Positions 36,206 to 48,027 of a stretch of DNA of 64,000 bases are shown one piece after another (position 1 is the first letter of the stretch; every line of letters starts with the position of its first letter). The notes under the pieces were generated by a model. The model did no database searches. It was not told the origin of the DNA and worked only from the letters and a program-made list of their open reading frames with translations. The position numbers and the translations under genes are program-made. The stretch comes from Ophioderma brevispina (Eukaryota; Echinodermata; Ophiuroidea; Amphilepidida; Ophiodermatidae), in the NCBI GenBank assembly GCA_023653785.1, contig JAMKCH010057912.1:1-64000 (forward strand), in the 5' to 3' direction.

Positions 36206-36739
36206 GAGAGAGACCAAAAAAGAAAGATAGCGTTTGAAGCTACAAAGGATGTTTTCTTTTGGAATGTCCTCAAGTTTGCTTTAGGTTTGTTCATTCCAGT
36301 TGGATGGTCCACATGGATGCCAATTGAATTTGTTAATATTGGGATCAAAGCTTCCGACTGACAAGATGTTTTAATTTTAATAATATCATTCACTAAATAG
36401 AAATTATGAGTACAGTTTATATCAAGATAGACCACCTGCACCAAACCTAGGTCATGTGATATTTGTTGAAAACCCAGAGCAGAATGCATCATGAGAAGCA
36501 TGTGTGATTGCATGGAGGCAGGCGCATACTGGAAGGCAGCCAAGATGCCGTCTGCTGGCACATGCTGCAACATGATGCAGCAGCATGCGCACATGCTGCA
36601 GTAAGCTGTGGCAAGCGCAGCATACTAGAGCATGCTACATAGCAGCAAGAAGTTAACGAGGTCACTTCCAATTTAATGATACTAGAATTTTGCAGTTCTC
36701 GGCCTTCGTGCTCGCTATATTAAAGAATATAAAGCTGTG

Positions 36740-37430
36740 GGCCGCTACCGACCTTTGACCTTGGCATATGACCTTGACATCATCAGTTCCAATTGAACTT
36801 CAACTTTTAATTGAGTCAATTTTTAAAAAACAAACACAATTTAAAAAAAAATTAACATTTGAGCATTTTTTTCAACTTGACCTCACTGACCTTTGACCTT
36901 GGCATATGATGCTTGACCCCATCAACATATCAGGGATCCCATGGTGCCCTAGACCCAAGTTTGGTTCCAATTGAACTTCACTTTTCAATTGGATGTCAAT
37001 TTAAAACAAAAAATTAATTTATTTAGTTACCAAGTTTAAATCCGGTTTTGTCCCCGTCAACGGGGTGGCCGGATACATCCTCATACTCAGCAATAGCTGT
37101 GTGAGGATTTATTGGAGCAAAAGGTATTTGACCGGATGCCCTTCCTGAACGCCAATCCACAGGTTTTCGGCGGTGGGCCTACCTTTGGGCAACTATGCCG
37201 CACCATAAAGGCAGCATTGCTGGATGGCCGCCAAGCTCTTCAGAGCATGCCCTTGTATGTAGATCTTCCTTTTTCATTCTACCAGGGTAACCAGCTACCC
37301 TCCTCATCAGATTTCCTTAGAAAAATCGATGGGGGGACGGTTTGCCCGCCGACAACTCGGCCCCTGGGACAGGTAGTAACTGGTTACCAGGATAACCAAG
37401 TACAGGCCGTAAAGGAAACCTGACCTGACT
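36740..37430 (+). repeat. Diverged TGACCTTTGACC repeat joined to a GGATGCCCTTCCTGA repeat
   Basis: The first half has two diverged units of the same family as 33601-34034, with a perfect DR1 at 36887-36899. It is followed by CCCCGTCAACGGGGTGGCCG and then GACCGGATGCCCTTCCTGAA, a sequence I know from dispersed elements of fishes and marine invertebrates. A related CCCCCGCAACCGGGGGTGGCC motif occurs near 4512. Confidence 0.55.
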
Positions 37431-38315
37431 CCAAAGGAAACCTAACCTGACTCCATGACAATGCAATTTTTTAAAAAAACTTAAGCATTTTATGACACAA
37501 CACATCCACACATCCACACGCACACGGATTGCTAAGTGGTCCTCCTGCTATAGCTGGCGGCCCACACAAAATGCATGATGATCCTGCAGGTTTATGCCGA
37601 ACTTTTTACTGCCATTGGCAGTGAAATCCTCAGAAACACTGGCACACTGCATAGTAGACAATCCAACCGAAAAAACTTGCTGAATAATCTAGCTCTTTTG
37701 GGTGTCTCTGTAGACACAATTTATTATATCTGTGCCACATGGTGGAAAAGGATTCCCAACTAGTTGGAACCCTCGCTTGTAAAAGAAATGAAAAAACTAA
37801 AAATTATTGATAAAATAAAATTGAACATCAAGTAACAAAGCTCACTATTATAAACCACCCTGAGCATTTTGTTGTCATTATCTTGGTTGGAAGGTTAAAG
37901 GGGGCCATGGTCCAATATTGCTAACAGCCTCATCCCCATAACTCATGCACATTTTATTTGAAGTGGTCAAAATTGTGATATCAGAATCAAGCTGTGGGCT
38001 TAGGGCTAAAAGATGCTTGGTTTGGAAGTTATGAGCGAAAATGTACTCCATTTTGGTCAACCGATATTAATCTTACAGAGTACTCTATGGGGTTTACGAA
38101 ACCATGTTTCCAGATCTCATATCAAAATGGATTGAAATATCAGCACAAAACTTTACAGATAGGGTTTTGCGGTGATGGTCATTCTATCAAGATGGAATGA
38201 AAACTCTTATATACTTAAATCGTGCAATCCCCTTTAAGCAAGAGTCTTTTCTTCACAAAAATATGACAAATTTGCTCCCACAAATCATGAAATGATACTT
38301 CTTTGAGAATACATA

Positions 38316-39713
38316 CAGGGTGTCCCAGAATGATTAGTACCCAAAAATATCCAAAATTATTATTTTTTTTGGCCATGAAAACAAATGATATTGGGTTATC
38401 TGGTATTTAAATTAGATTTGGCATAATTTCAGCCTGCGGAAGAATTTTAGATCTTGAAAGTCGGGCTTTGCAAACCGATGATACGTACCAATTTTGCAGA
38501 CATGGTGATTTCGTACTTTTGGCAAAGTGAAAAAAAAGGATTATCTGCAGGCAGACAAGAAAACAATACCTTGGCACAAACATCGGAGTAAAAGTAATTT
38601 ATTGGTCTTCAGGCTTCTGCTTCAAAATAAATGCTGCTGTCAATAACAAACATGATAAATAATTGATACATTAACATAAAGTTATTTGTATCTGAAAAGA
38701 ATTGTCATCTCATTATGTCAAAATATTGCGCTCAAAGTTACTAATATCTTTCACAGCTTTGTTGCAAGAATTGGAAATGCTGCTGTCAATAGAAATTAAG
38801 ATTCAATTGAAATAAACTATTAATTTTGTGATAAAACATCTCTGTATGAGTTCATAATGTCAAAATATTGCACCAGAAGTTACTGAAATCTTAAACACGA
38901 CTTGGTAACATTGACAGGGTTACAACGAGCACTGACTTGTGGGTTGTGTCTCAGGGTTCGCTGGACTGCAGCGATGTTTGCTCTTGTTCAAGCGGTTTTT
39001 CTGGTACCACAACCTTCAGAGTGACGGTTTCTGACTATACCATGGCGATCAAACTTTCTCACATTATAGGCAATGGCACATTTAGAAGGGACTCAGCGCT
39101 CTCTAGGGAATCTCGCAGCAAATCGTCTCTTAACTTCTAAGTAACTTTAGGTCTCCCAGTAGCTTTTTGCAATGAAAGACCTCTGCTGCACAGTAAAGTG
39201 GCGAGCCATTTTGTTAGGTCCTCAATCTCTACCAATGTAATCATTGAATTTGCCTGCAATAGCCTACCAGTTCAACATCATTAGCTATTCAAAACTCCCT
39301 CCAAAATCCAAGATAAGCATGTGTTTCATGTGTAACAAAGCTGCAAGCATGACCAACCCTTTGTATGCATGGATAATCAATATTGAGTTAAACTTACAGC
39401 TTTTACAGTTGCTAAGAAGAGGGAACAAAATAGTTGAAAAGCAAGAGAGAACTAAATATTTGTTTGTTTCCTTTTAACAAGTTCTATACACTATTTTAGC
39501 ACTTTGTAGTAAGGACGAAATCACCACCTCTGACACTTTGTACTGTTTCTACACTTTGGATAGCCCGATTTTTATGATCTAAAATACTTTTGAAATTTTA
39601 AAGTATGCCTAAGTTGATGATTGCAGCAAAAACCCCCATCTCATCCATTTTATTATTTAAAAAAATTAATATATTCTAGATTTTTTGGGTACTAATTATT
39701 CTGGGACACCCTG
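38316..39713. mobile_element. Tc1/mariner-type element with TA duplication
   Basis: The element begins CAGGGTGTCCCAGAATGATT and ends with the inverted counterpart; the 32-bp termini differ at one position by my reading. It is flanked by TA on both sides (38314-38315 and 39714-39715), the target duplication of the Tc1/mariner superfamily. At 1398 bp it is near full size, but only an N-terminal piece of transposase is readable, so it is not autonomous. Confidence 0.9.
38870..39209 (-). pseudogene. Mariner-like transposase N-terminus, decayed
   Basis: From an ATG at 39209 on the minus strand the sequence reads MARHFTVQQRSFIAKSYWE, then EVKRRFAARFPRER, CAIAYNVRKFDRHGIVRN, and ANIAAVQRTLRHNP. This is the N-terminal DNA-binding helix-turn-helix region of mariner-type transposases that start MAR(x)T(x)EQR. 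Small frame changes separate the blocks, and the catalytic DDE/D domain is absent. It sits inside the TA-flanked element in the expected position. Confidence 0.75.
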
Positions 39714-39715
39714 TA

Positions 39716-42450
39716 ATTATGAAAGCAATAAACTTCAGAATGAATAATTATTAAAATTACTCAGAAGAATAAGTTTGAAGAGTAATATCTAAAATATGTA
39801 GACCATCTTACCTAAAAAAAGTTGAGATGTTTATATCATCTGAACCATTAACATTAGTAATCCATGTGTACCTAATCTTGCGTGCAAATTTGGTCATATC
39901 TGTAAGGAATTTGCAATTTTGTATTTTCTGTCCGTAAACAGACAAATTACAGCATAGTGTCCTATGGGACCATGGGAATCGAGCATTTGTTCGTAACACA
40001 AAACCACAAGGTCAGAATCAACTAAACTTTTGTGAATGAGGTTTTCTCTAGGATATCTAGTGAACAATGAATAAAACAGAAGATGCTGGAATCACAAAAT
40101 GCACCTTTAATATTTCGTCTGGTTGTAAAAATTGAATTTCTTTTGCTGCATTTTTTACTTTCTTTGTTTGATATACATTAGAACTTAAAGGTGTGACGCA
40201 CTCAACAACCTCGTTCACCCATTTTACTCAAATTTGAGATTTTGGTATTATCAAAAGATCGATCATAATTCATATTTTTCTAATTACCCCAGCGAAATTT
40301 GAGGCCCAAGAAATGTCTCCTTTGATGTTATGAACAAAAATGTCTATAAATGTGGTATACCAAATTTGTTAACACAAACTGCCCTATGGGCCAATTTAGC
40401 GCACATTTTTTGCTTCTACTATCCACTTGGCTGCACCGAGTCAACTCTCAGATTGTAATTTAGATGTTTTTGGTGATATGCTTCTGTGTGAGGAAGAAAT
40501 ATCATAGGAAAAATCGGACAGAGATCGGGTCACCCACTTTTAATGGGATAAACAGTGATTTGCTTATCTGGAAAATCCATGTATTGTATCGGTGTTACTG
40601 GCATTGATGATTAAAGACAAAACAGTACAATATAGCCGATTCTGGAATTTTCATGGTCCTTAAAAAATTCTGACCTGAGATCTCTTTCCTTGCAAATTTC
40701 GCAGATTTAGAAGAGCGATATGTGCCCATGACCTGTACATGTTTGACCTCAACAGATACATTATTCTACACAGTGTGTAGCCCAATCGCTGTTTAGTGGT
40801 ACATTTTTGAGTCACCTCACGCATTTTCAATTTGTGGGATAAGATATGGCAATTTCAATCCTATTTTAGTGACTTTTTCCAACATTAAATACCTTTTTCC
40901 CTGATAATACCTTAACTCCCTATTTCTAAGCTACTATAATAAATTTAAAATTTCTCAATCGTGTCACTCTAATCGCTGCTTTATCCCTTTAAGGCAAAAA
41001 TAAATGACAGAAAGGTATCATGAATACATCAGTTTGTTTAATGATATGAGTTTTTTGCTAACGAATTCATCAGCTTCGCTTGAATAAAGCGCCTTGAATC
41101 AAGTCCCGCTAGAAAAGCTCAAGGTGGCATTGAGCCCTTTATATACCCCACTTTTCGCCTTCCCTTTTCCATCCAGGGTAGCAACTCTGTACCAAGCACC
41201 ACATTAACACGTCAACGTACGGTTTGTTGCGAGCAATAAGTCGTTGCCTTCATCTTCTTCCCAAGGAATCATGCCGGTTTAACATAGAAATGTTGGTATA
41301 AGATTGGTATATTAAAATTATTGCCCACAATTTTTTTTAAACAGAGAATCTATGGATCATATAAATCCTGACCTTACCAAGTAGCTTTTTGCTCACAACT
41401 CATTGATGAACTCCAATAACCACCTCTAAAAAAGTCGGGTCCAATGTCAAATTGCAGAGCAAGAAAATAGGCAAACATGGCACAATTTTGTAATTACTGT
41501 GCTTTCTTTCTTGCCCCAGCAAGCTTTTTTGGAATACTATTTTTGAACTGTTTTTAATCAAACAGGTCCCTGGTCCCAAAGTCTCCTGGTAATGTTAGCA
41601 TATATACAATAACAATATACTAGGGGAGACTCTATGTTCTTTCCTCTTCTGAGTGGCTGGCAGCTCACAAAGCTGGCAAATCAACTGTTTCTTTCTACAG
41701 CCAACGATTAGCTGCAAAATAATCGAAACAAAAAACATGTTTTATGATATTATTATCTGCTGTAAAGTATTCTAAAAACAAGTATTTTAACAATCTGCTA
41801 GCAATATTTTTCATATTTATTTTTTAATAAATTCTATTACTGTACTTAATCAAGAAGTTTAATTGAGAAGTTTAAGTTTCAGTTATTTTCTCAGTTCATT
41901 AATTTTATTTTTTAAGATTATTTAACACATTTCAAATCGATTTACATTATAAAATGTTGTATGCTTAGGTACCTTTGCTGGAAAAGAACAAAAAGAAAAC
42001 AACATGTTAAATGAATATCTACTATAATCAAGATTAACCATGCTGTCATTAGCATAATATTAATAATAGGAATCGATGAATGAACCACATAATTCTATTT
42101 TTAACCCAGAATTGTGTTGCCTTTATTATTGAATAGCCCAGCACCAAAACTCTACACCAATCCAAGTTAGTGATCTTGTGATTCATCACTGATGTTAGCG
42201 TAGGTTGCATATTTGTGTAAGAGATGGTAAACAATACACAACTTGCCCTTTGCAAAGTTTGATATGTCAATTTTTCTGCAGCCATTCAGCAGAAAATGTA
42301 GTTTAAAAACTACATGTAAACCTCCGATTCCCACATGCTTAATGCACCAAATACCGGGAAGAGATTTGCACACAAACACACACATAATACTCAAGTGCAC
42401 ACAAATAACAGGATACAAAGTGTAAACCCCTTTAATGATCGATGCCTTAC
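39716..42450. other. Intronic, no recognised gene
   Basis: AT-rich sequence with no frame I recognise. Between about 40180 and 40990 the two ends both carry TTAAAGG, but the inverted match is too weak to call an element. Confidence 0.35.
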
Positions 42451-42487
42451 CTTTTTGAGGGAGTTCCACACTTTTTAGAGTCTTGAC
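42451..42487 (-). CDS. DEPDC5: DEPDC5 exon, 37 bp (VKTLKS)
   Basis: On the minus strand gcttgctgttgcag precedes a 37-bp exon with donor AAAAAG|gtaagg. It encodes VKTLKSVELPQK, corresponding to VKSLKEDLQK of human DEPDC5, and its last G joins to AC at 34522 to make Asp, in phase. The short size is supported by the good splice sites on both sides. It is the most 5' exon I could find; the preceding ones (about 55 residues from the start codon) were not seen in the rest of the window. Confidence 0.82.
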
Positions 42488-42735
42488 CTGCAACAGCAAG
42501 CGACTAATAGCAAATAGAAAAAAGAGAAAATTATAAAATACAACTGAAGTATAAAATCTCTTTATTTCAATGGTGTAGGACATCAGCATACAAGATACAT
42601 GTTCAAATTTGATAAATTATCCAAATTCCACTAATTTCAACAGTAAGATCTTCATCCCCATCACACAACAAAGAAGCTGAAATAAGGCCCTCCAAAAATT
42701 GTAGTAGGCAATGATACTCCCTGCAAGTTTAAATT

Positions 42736-43010
42736 TTCAGGGGAGTGTTATCGAGTGGTTAGGGTATTGGCCTTTGGTACTGGAGGTCCCCGGTTCTATT
42801 CCCGGTGGTGCCATTCACTGAGATTTAATCAAGTTCTTAATTCTGAATTTAATCTTATATGAGTTACCAATTAAAAAATAAAATTTGCTCTCCCCAAGGT
42901 TCATTTGGACTTGGCAACTGAACTGTGATAACCTATCCTCCAGAGGGGATGTTAAGCCATCGGTCCCATGTATAGATTTCAGATTTATTTTTGTCTCTTC
43001 ACAAAACATG
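42736..43010 (+). repeat. tRNA-derived SINE, plus strand
   Basis: A tRNA-like head contains ATCGAGTGGTTAGGG and a B-box-like CGGTTCTATTCCC at about 42791-42803 with one mismatch to consensus. The tail has CCTCCAGAGGGGATGTTAAG followed by CCATCGGTCCCATG, a motif I associate with metazoan SINE tails. The anticodon stem is degenerate, so it is not a functional tRNA. Confidence 0.65.
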
Positions 43011-43084
43011 TATACAAAATTAACAGATGATTAAACCTTAATATATAGATAACCATAGATTATGTACGAAGATGAACTAAATAA

Positions 43085-43395
43085 GTAAAAGGTAAAGGGG
43101 ACGGACCTGTGTACACAGGAACGGAGTGCCCATCTCTCTTTCGAAGAGATTGGGCCAGACTCCACCATATAATGTTGCTGTAGGGGGGATCGCTACACCT
43201 CCTCTACAGCGAGTCTGTTACCTTCCCAACATTGAATATAATGCCGGTACCCATTTATACATCCGGGTAAAGAGGAGTAATTGAGGTAAAGTGCCGTACT
43301 CAAGGGCGAAACACATTCGCCTCAGTGGGGCTCGAACTGACAACCTTTGGGGTGCGAGTCGGGCACTTTATCCACTGGACCACATGTGCCCTCAC
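43085..43395 (-). repeat. tRNA-derived SINE, family 2, minus strand
   Basis: On the minus strand the head reads GTGGTCCAGTGGATAAAG and GTCAGTTCGAGCCCC (A- and B-box-like), followed by a core with GGCACTTTACCTCAATTACT and TATAAATGGGTACC. The same core appears in the plus-strand element at 8150-8500. It faces the SINE at 42736-43010 tail to tail. Confidence 0.8.
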
Positions 43396-44282
43396 AAATA
43401 CAAATAATAAAGTAATACTTAGGAACTATGGTTAAATGAAAACATATTTTTCAAAAGTAATGACATATATAAGTGATAATATTACAGATAAACACTACAA
43501 AGCAGTATTCCGGAATGCATACATGGTGAAGGGACGAGGACACTGCTAAACGTGAGGCGTGAGGTCGCAGTGCCCTCTACAAAAAGGGTAAAAAATGAAA
43601 AGGTTACTAGAGATATGCTTAAATATGAAAGAGCAAGGGGGAGTGGGGAGACGAGACAAAATATACAGGACAGGACAAACTAGGACAAACATGATGTCTG
43701 ACAAGAGTATTAAGAATGAAATGATTAGTCAAGATGAGATACAGAGAGAAGAGGGGGAAAAGGAGAAGAAAGACAAATATATTATGAAGGTAAGTCATCA
43801 TACAGCGTGACAGCGTTGAGAGCCATACCTGTACATGCATATTCAGTTTCAAAAAAAGTGATTTCCCCAGGCTGTTCCAATTCTAGAGAATGAACCACAA
43901 TGGAAATAAGCTTCTTGTTGAGGCTTTCTTGGGTTATCCAGGCCATTGTCCAAATAAATCAAATCAAACTTTAGAAAGTCATCATGTATTGCATTAGCCC
44001 CCTTAAGATTGGTTAGACCAGATTTTGACCAACTTCCCACTGAAGACAAAGTTAATAGGTTACTTGTATTTCAGTAGAACTGGTTGGATTGGGAGTACTG
44101 TCACTCTACACAAAAGATCAGATATGGAATACATCAATACCTCTCGTGTACACAAACACACACAAAGAAACAAGATTTGAAGGCTAAAATATTAAGACTA
44201 AGAGCAAACAATTATATGCAGTCCACAATTAAGGCAACCCCTACACGTTTTGTTCATATGAAAATTAGCTTATCAGGATTCA

Positions 44283-44645
44283 TTAAAGGCCAACTCAGAG
44301 ATTTCCTGAGAGCGCCCTCAATTTTCAAACATATCATGTTTTTTGCATATACCAAATGCTTGTCCATATACTAATCACTATGTGAAATAACTAGGCTCAA
44401 ATCGAAGTCCTTCATATAGGAAATCACAACTTTGTCTTAAATTTCCGGATCCGGAATTTTTATTTTACACAGTATCCTATTGCACTGTATACTATACATA
44501 AATGGTTACTGCATGAAAACGAAAAATCCGATTCATCTCAAACTTTGGAATTCAGCATTTTGGGCGACTATCTTTAGTTCTAGTTGGATATCTCTAATTA
44601 ATACTCAGAAAAATTATATTTTGAAATCTCTGAGTCAGCCTTTAA
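44283..44645. mobile_element. TTAA-flanked MITE, 363 bp
   Basis: Both ends carry TTAA followed by inverted repeats of AGGCCAACTCAGAGATTTC (two mismatches by my reading). TTAA duplication is the mark of piggyBac-like and Kolobok-like transposons. The interior has no coding capacity. Confidence 0.8.
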
Positions 44646-44966
44646 CAATATTTTGATGCAAAACTACACAACATCAGAAGTAATCATGGTCTGTCATCGT
44701 AAGTTTAAAGTCACAAGTTTTTGCATTTTGTTGGTACAGTGGATATATACTCATAAATAGTCTAAATCGGAGGTAAATTAAAGATTCATATCTAAATATA
44801 ATGTAGAGTAAATCGCTGGTTTACAGTTGAAAACAGCAACAATATTCCCTTAAATTGACCTAGAATTTTTGAAAATTTTACATAGATTTGTAATATGTTC
44901 CAAATTTTAGGACCAGTATTTGAAATATTATTTCTTACTCAAGACATGTGTTCCTGCATGCAGTAG

Positions 44967-45330
44967 TTTTTGACCACCACCAGACCCATGCTCCAGGAGC
45001 AGGTCTCCCTCACTAACCTCAAAGGGCAGCTATTGAGTTTTCTGATCTTTTTTGGACTTAGAATTTTTCCCTCTAACCTGAAAAAATAATGAAAATTTTA
45101 TATATTTTAAAAGAAGCAGTAGCGAGATTTGAACCTGAGACCACTGTATCATGAGGTCAGCTACCTTACCACAAGAACAGCCAGGATTGGTGTGCCAGAT
45201 TTGCAATTCTAATCCTTGATAAAATTTACGGAATAAATCGCTACTGCTATTGTGATCAGCACTCAATATAGCTCCGCTCTGGAATGGTTGCCACAACCCA
45301 TGCTCCAGGAGCATGAGTGGTGGTCAAAAT
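44967..45330. mobile_element. Inverted-repeat element enclosing a tRNA-like segment
   Basis: The left end TTTTGACCACCAC is repeated inverted as GTGGTGGTCAAAA at the right end. Just inside each end is the palindrome TGCTCCAGGAGCA, so each terminus can fold on itself and the two can also pair. The interior 45117-45180 on the minus strand is tRNA-like, with TTGTGGTAAGGTAGC and a B-box GGTTCAAATCTC. No target duplication is obvious. Confidence 0.65.
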
Positions 45331-45689
45331 CTCACACTTGCCATGTAACTGATGATTACTTTTACAAGTGTTTCTAGTATTAGATGTGTCATAGATGATT
45401 GGTACAAATTCCATGAAAAGAATGACAGACATCATATTCATCTAACAGGATAACACTCACTTGTCAGGACAAACAAGCCTAACACAGACCAAATGGACTA
45501 GTATGCCTGCCTGAGATGGTTTGGTCAGACCTTTAATAAGCTCAATTCTCACTCTACATTGCAATTCAATAACACTGTACAGCAGAATATAAAAATACCA
45601 GGGGCTCTCAATTACCCAAAGGGCCTGAGCCAGGGGATCCGGGAGGGTACTCCCTTCTTGGAAGTGACACATATGTAAGGCTGTTAAGA

Positions 45690-46000
45690 TCCCCCTTTTC
45701 AGCGGCATCTTTGTCACCCAAAGACCCCCCTTTTTTTAATTTCACCCAAAGACCCCATATTTTGTGAAAATTTTACCAATGTCACTCAAAGACCACTATT
45801 TTGGGGTAAATTGGAAAAATTTTCACCCACAGACCTCTATTTTTTAGAAAATTGTGCAAAACCTCATCCAAAGACCTCTTTTTTTGAAAGTTTGCAAATA
45901 TGCACATGGAGACCCCTATATTTTGGGGCAATTGACTGTCTCCCACCCAAAGACCCCTATTTTTTCAGTCCTCTGTCAATGAATGCCCCACTCCATTTCA
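45690..46000 (+). repeat. Diverged minisatellite, about 41-bp unit
   Basis: Six or seven loose copies of CACCCAAAGACCCCTATTTT occur between 45711 and 45963. Copies vary in the T-rich spacer. A 75-codon frame across it is a by-product of the repeat. Confidence 0.65.
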
Positions 46001-46565
46001 TATGTGCGTGCCTCCCCGAGAATGACGAACATATTTGAAAAGATGCCCACTTGAGAGCCAAATACACCTGAATTTCTTATGTTTTCCTTTATATTTCAGA
46101 ACAAGTGGAGGGCCAAAATCAATGGTTGGTGGACCGGATTTGGCCATGGGCCAACTATTGAAACCCCTGCTATGTCATGTGAGTGTTTACAAACACAGTT
46201 AACCTATTGGCACTCATTATCTTGAGTAACTCAAGCATGACAACTGCATGCCATCCATTGAAAGTTGGCTAGCACAGTTAGATAACACAGGTCTGTTTGA
46301 TAATGTCACCAGCCTGCCAAAGCTACTTGCAAAACTTTAAAAGTTGACATTTCTGGACTACATAATTTATTTTCACACTTTTTGTACTTTTAAGCAGCTT
46401 TCACAAAAATATGTATTTTTATATAATGGCTTGTGAGGATAAAATCTCAAATTTAAAACTTACAATTTAAAACCAGCAAGTGCAAAAAATTCATCACACA
46501 AATATTTCTCTGTTTTTAGTACATCACAAAATATAAGTAGTTAAAATTTCAAAACAAATATAAAT

Positions 46566-46808
46566 TGTATATGTAAATATACCGTTCTGATGCTATCCGC
46601 TAGGAAAGCGATGGACACCTTTCGAACCTAACACCTATGGATGATATCTATCGCTCTTCTACCAACCCAGTCTTGTGGCTCAGTTGGTTAGAGCACCGTC
46701 ACTAGTAATAGGGAGGTCGCCGGTTCGAATCCGGCCAAGCGCATATGGGTTTTTTTTCAACACTTGTGTGCGCTGGCCATCTCCAGGGAAAGATTAATAA
46801 ATATATAT
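46566..46808 (+). repeat. tRNA-derived SINE, family 1, copy B
   Basis: The best-preserved tRNA-like segment in the window lies at 46671-46739: A-box TGGCTCAGTTGG (46676-46687), a perfect four-pair D stem GCTC/GAGC, B-box GGTTCGAATCC and a perfect T stem GCCGG/CCGGC. The anticodon stem does not pair, so it is a SINE head and not a tRNA gene. The rest matches copy A at 5414-5650. Confidence 0.85.
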
Positions 46809-46809
46809 C

Positions 46810-48027
46810 ACAAAATATATTTTGGCATTCCATTAGAAATGTAAGCTAACCAGTATGAAATGCTGATGATTGATTCTAACAATAATTGTGTCTGTTTTAT
46901 TTATTTTTTAGTACTGAGAGTCAGTGAAATATTTCTCTTGATATATAGCTTCTTTTGTAAAGGGATGTCAAGAACCAGTTTTACCATTTTTGGGGAGAAG
47001 GCAGTATTATCATGATGATGCTCACCAGGATAACTTGAAGACAAACACATGCACAATACAACTTCACAATAATTTAGATTTCAAATCAATTTCTTTTAAC
47101 ATTATTCAAAGTCTATCTTCTGTCAACACTGTTGAAGACAATATGTGATGTGATCTGGAAAACCGGCCACATGTCGCACAGGACAGTTTTGAAAAAAATA
47201 AGGAAAATAGCTTAAAATCTGTTATAATGTACTTTATTTTTTGCCAGATTGTATGAGGCATAACTTTTGACGTGTGTATCAAAGAAGAAAGAAGTAAACA
47301 GTTATGGAAACTTAATATTTCAAATTCTGCAGTGATAGTAAAAACTCAAAATATAAATTTCCCACCATGTGGCGGGTTTTCCCAGATCGCATCACATATT
47401 GCGATTAAAAAACAGTTCATACATTGGAATAATGTTATTTTTAATATTTTTGTTTACTTTTTGGGAGATATGTATAAAAACTACAACACAAGTAAAACTT
47501 GGGGCAGGGGTGGAGTTGGTGTGACACTCTGGGTGGGGGTGTGGGTGAGGGTAGAATGAGAAGCATATTCGCATCAGGTGATAAACTGCATGATGACCAA
47601 GAGTTTGGTTGGAGTACCTAGATTACAAAGACGATATGACAAATTATTGACCTTTTCCCCCACCCCTTTGAGAGTAATGAGACCCAGGAGAGAACCCCCC
47701 ACCACCACGATACACTGATTCCTTGTTTTAAAAAAATATATTTATATCATTAAGAACTGTTGGCATCTGGGATTCTACACTGAAATGTGTAAACTTGACC
47801 TGAGCCTGAGGTCAACATCATTCACCAGTTTGTGTCATACATTAATGGTTCCAAATGACCTAATACTAATAAAATACTTCCCTCAATATGACACATAGGA
47901 ACTTACAGCCTTAGCAACCTGTCTGCAATTTCAAACTCTTACACATGTAGCTCTAGATACCACATTAACAGGTCACCTTTGCTTATATTATTACTATGTA
48001 TGGATGTGATGAAGAGTTTATACATGT
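46810..48027. other. No recognised feature
   Basis: I see no gene or clear repeat in this stretch; short frames have no motifs. Confidence 0.35.

Larger units (their letters stand above)
2581..42487 (-). other. DEPDC5: DEPDC5 gene, partial, multi-exon
   Basis: This is the span of a minus-strand gene whose exons translate to consecutive segments of DEPDC5, a subunit of GATOR1 that acts as a GTPase-activating complex for Rag GTPases at the lysosome and restrains mTORC1 when amino acids are low. Six exons between 42.5 and 21.3 kb match the N-terminal domain in the correct order. Candidate exons at 9.5, 8.6 and 5.8 kb fit the poorly conserved central region, and those at 4.0 and 2.6 kb are only suggestive. 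Introns run from about 1 kb to over 10 kb and are filled with transposons and two satellites. I did not find the first coding exons, the roughly 35-45 residues expected between the 25.0 and 21.3 kb exons, or about 100 residues expected between 21.3 and 9.5 kb. The C-terminal DEP-domain half would lie beyond the left edge. Confidence 0.85.

Noticed and set aside
36169..36594. 141-codon minus-strand frame
   Set aside because: No motif or splice context; the N-terminal part comes from a GCATGCTGCA-rich low-complexity stretch.
42167..42589. 140-codon minus-strand frame as a single gene
   Set aside because: Only the 37-bp exon inside it is conserved; the rest reads through intron on both sides.
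46671..46739. Functional tRNA gene
   Set aside because: A- and B-boxes, D stem and T stem are good, but the anticodon stem does not pair and the unit is part of a repeat with a second copy.
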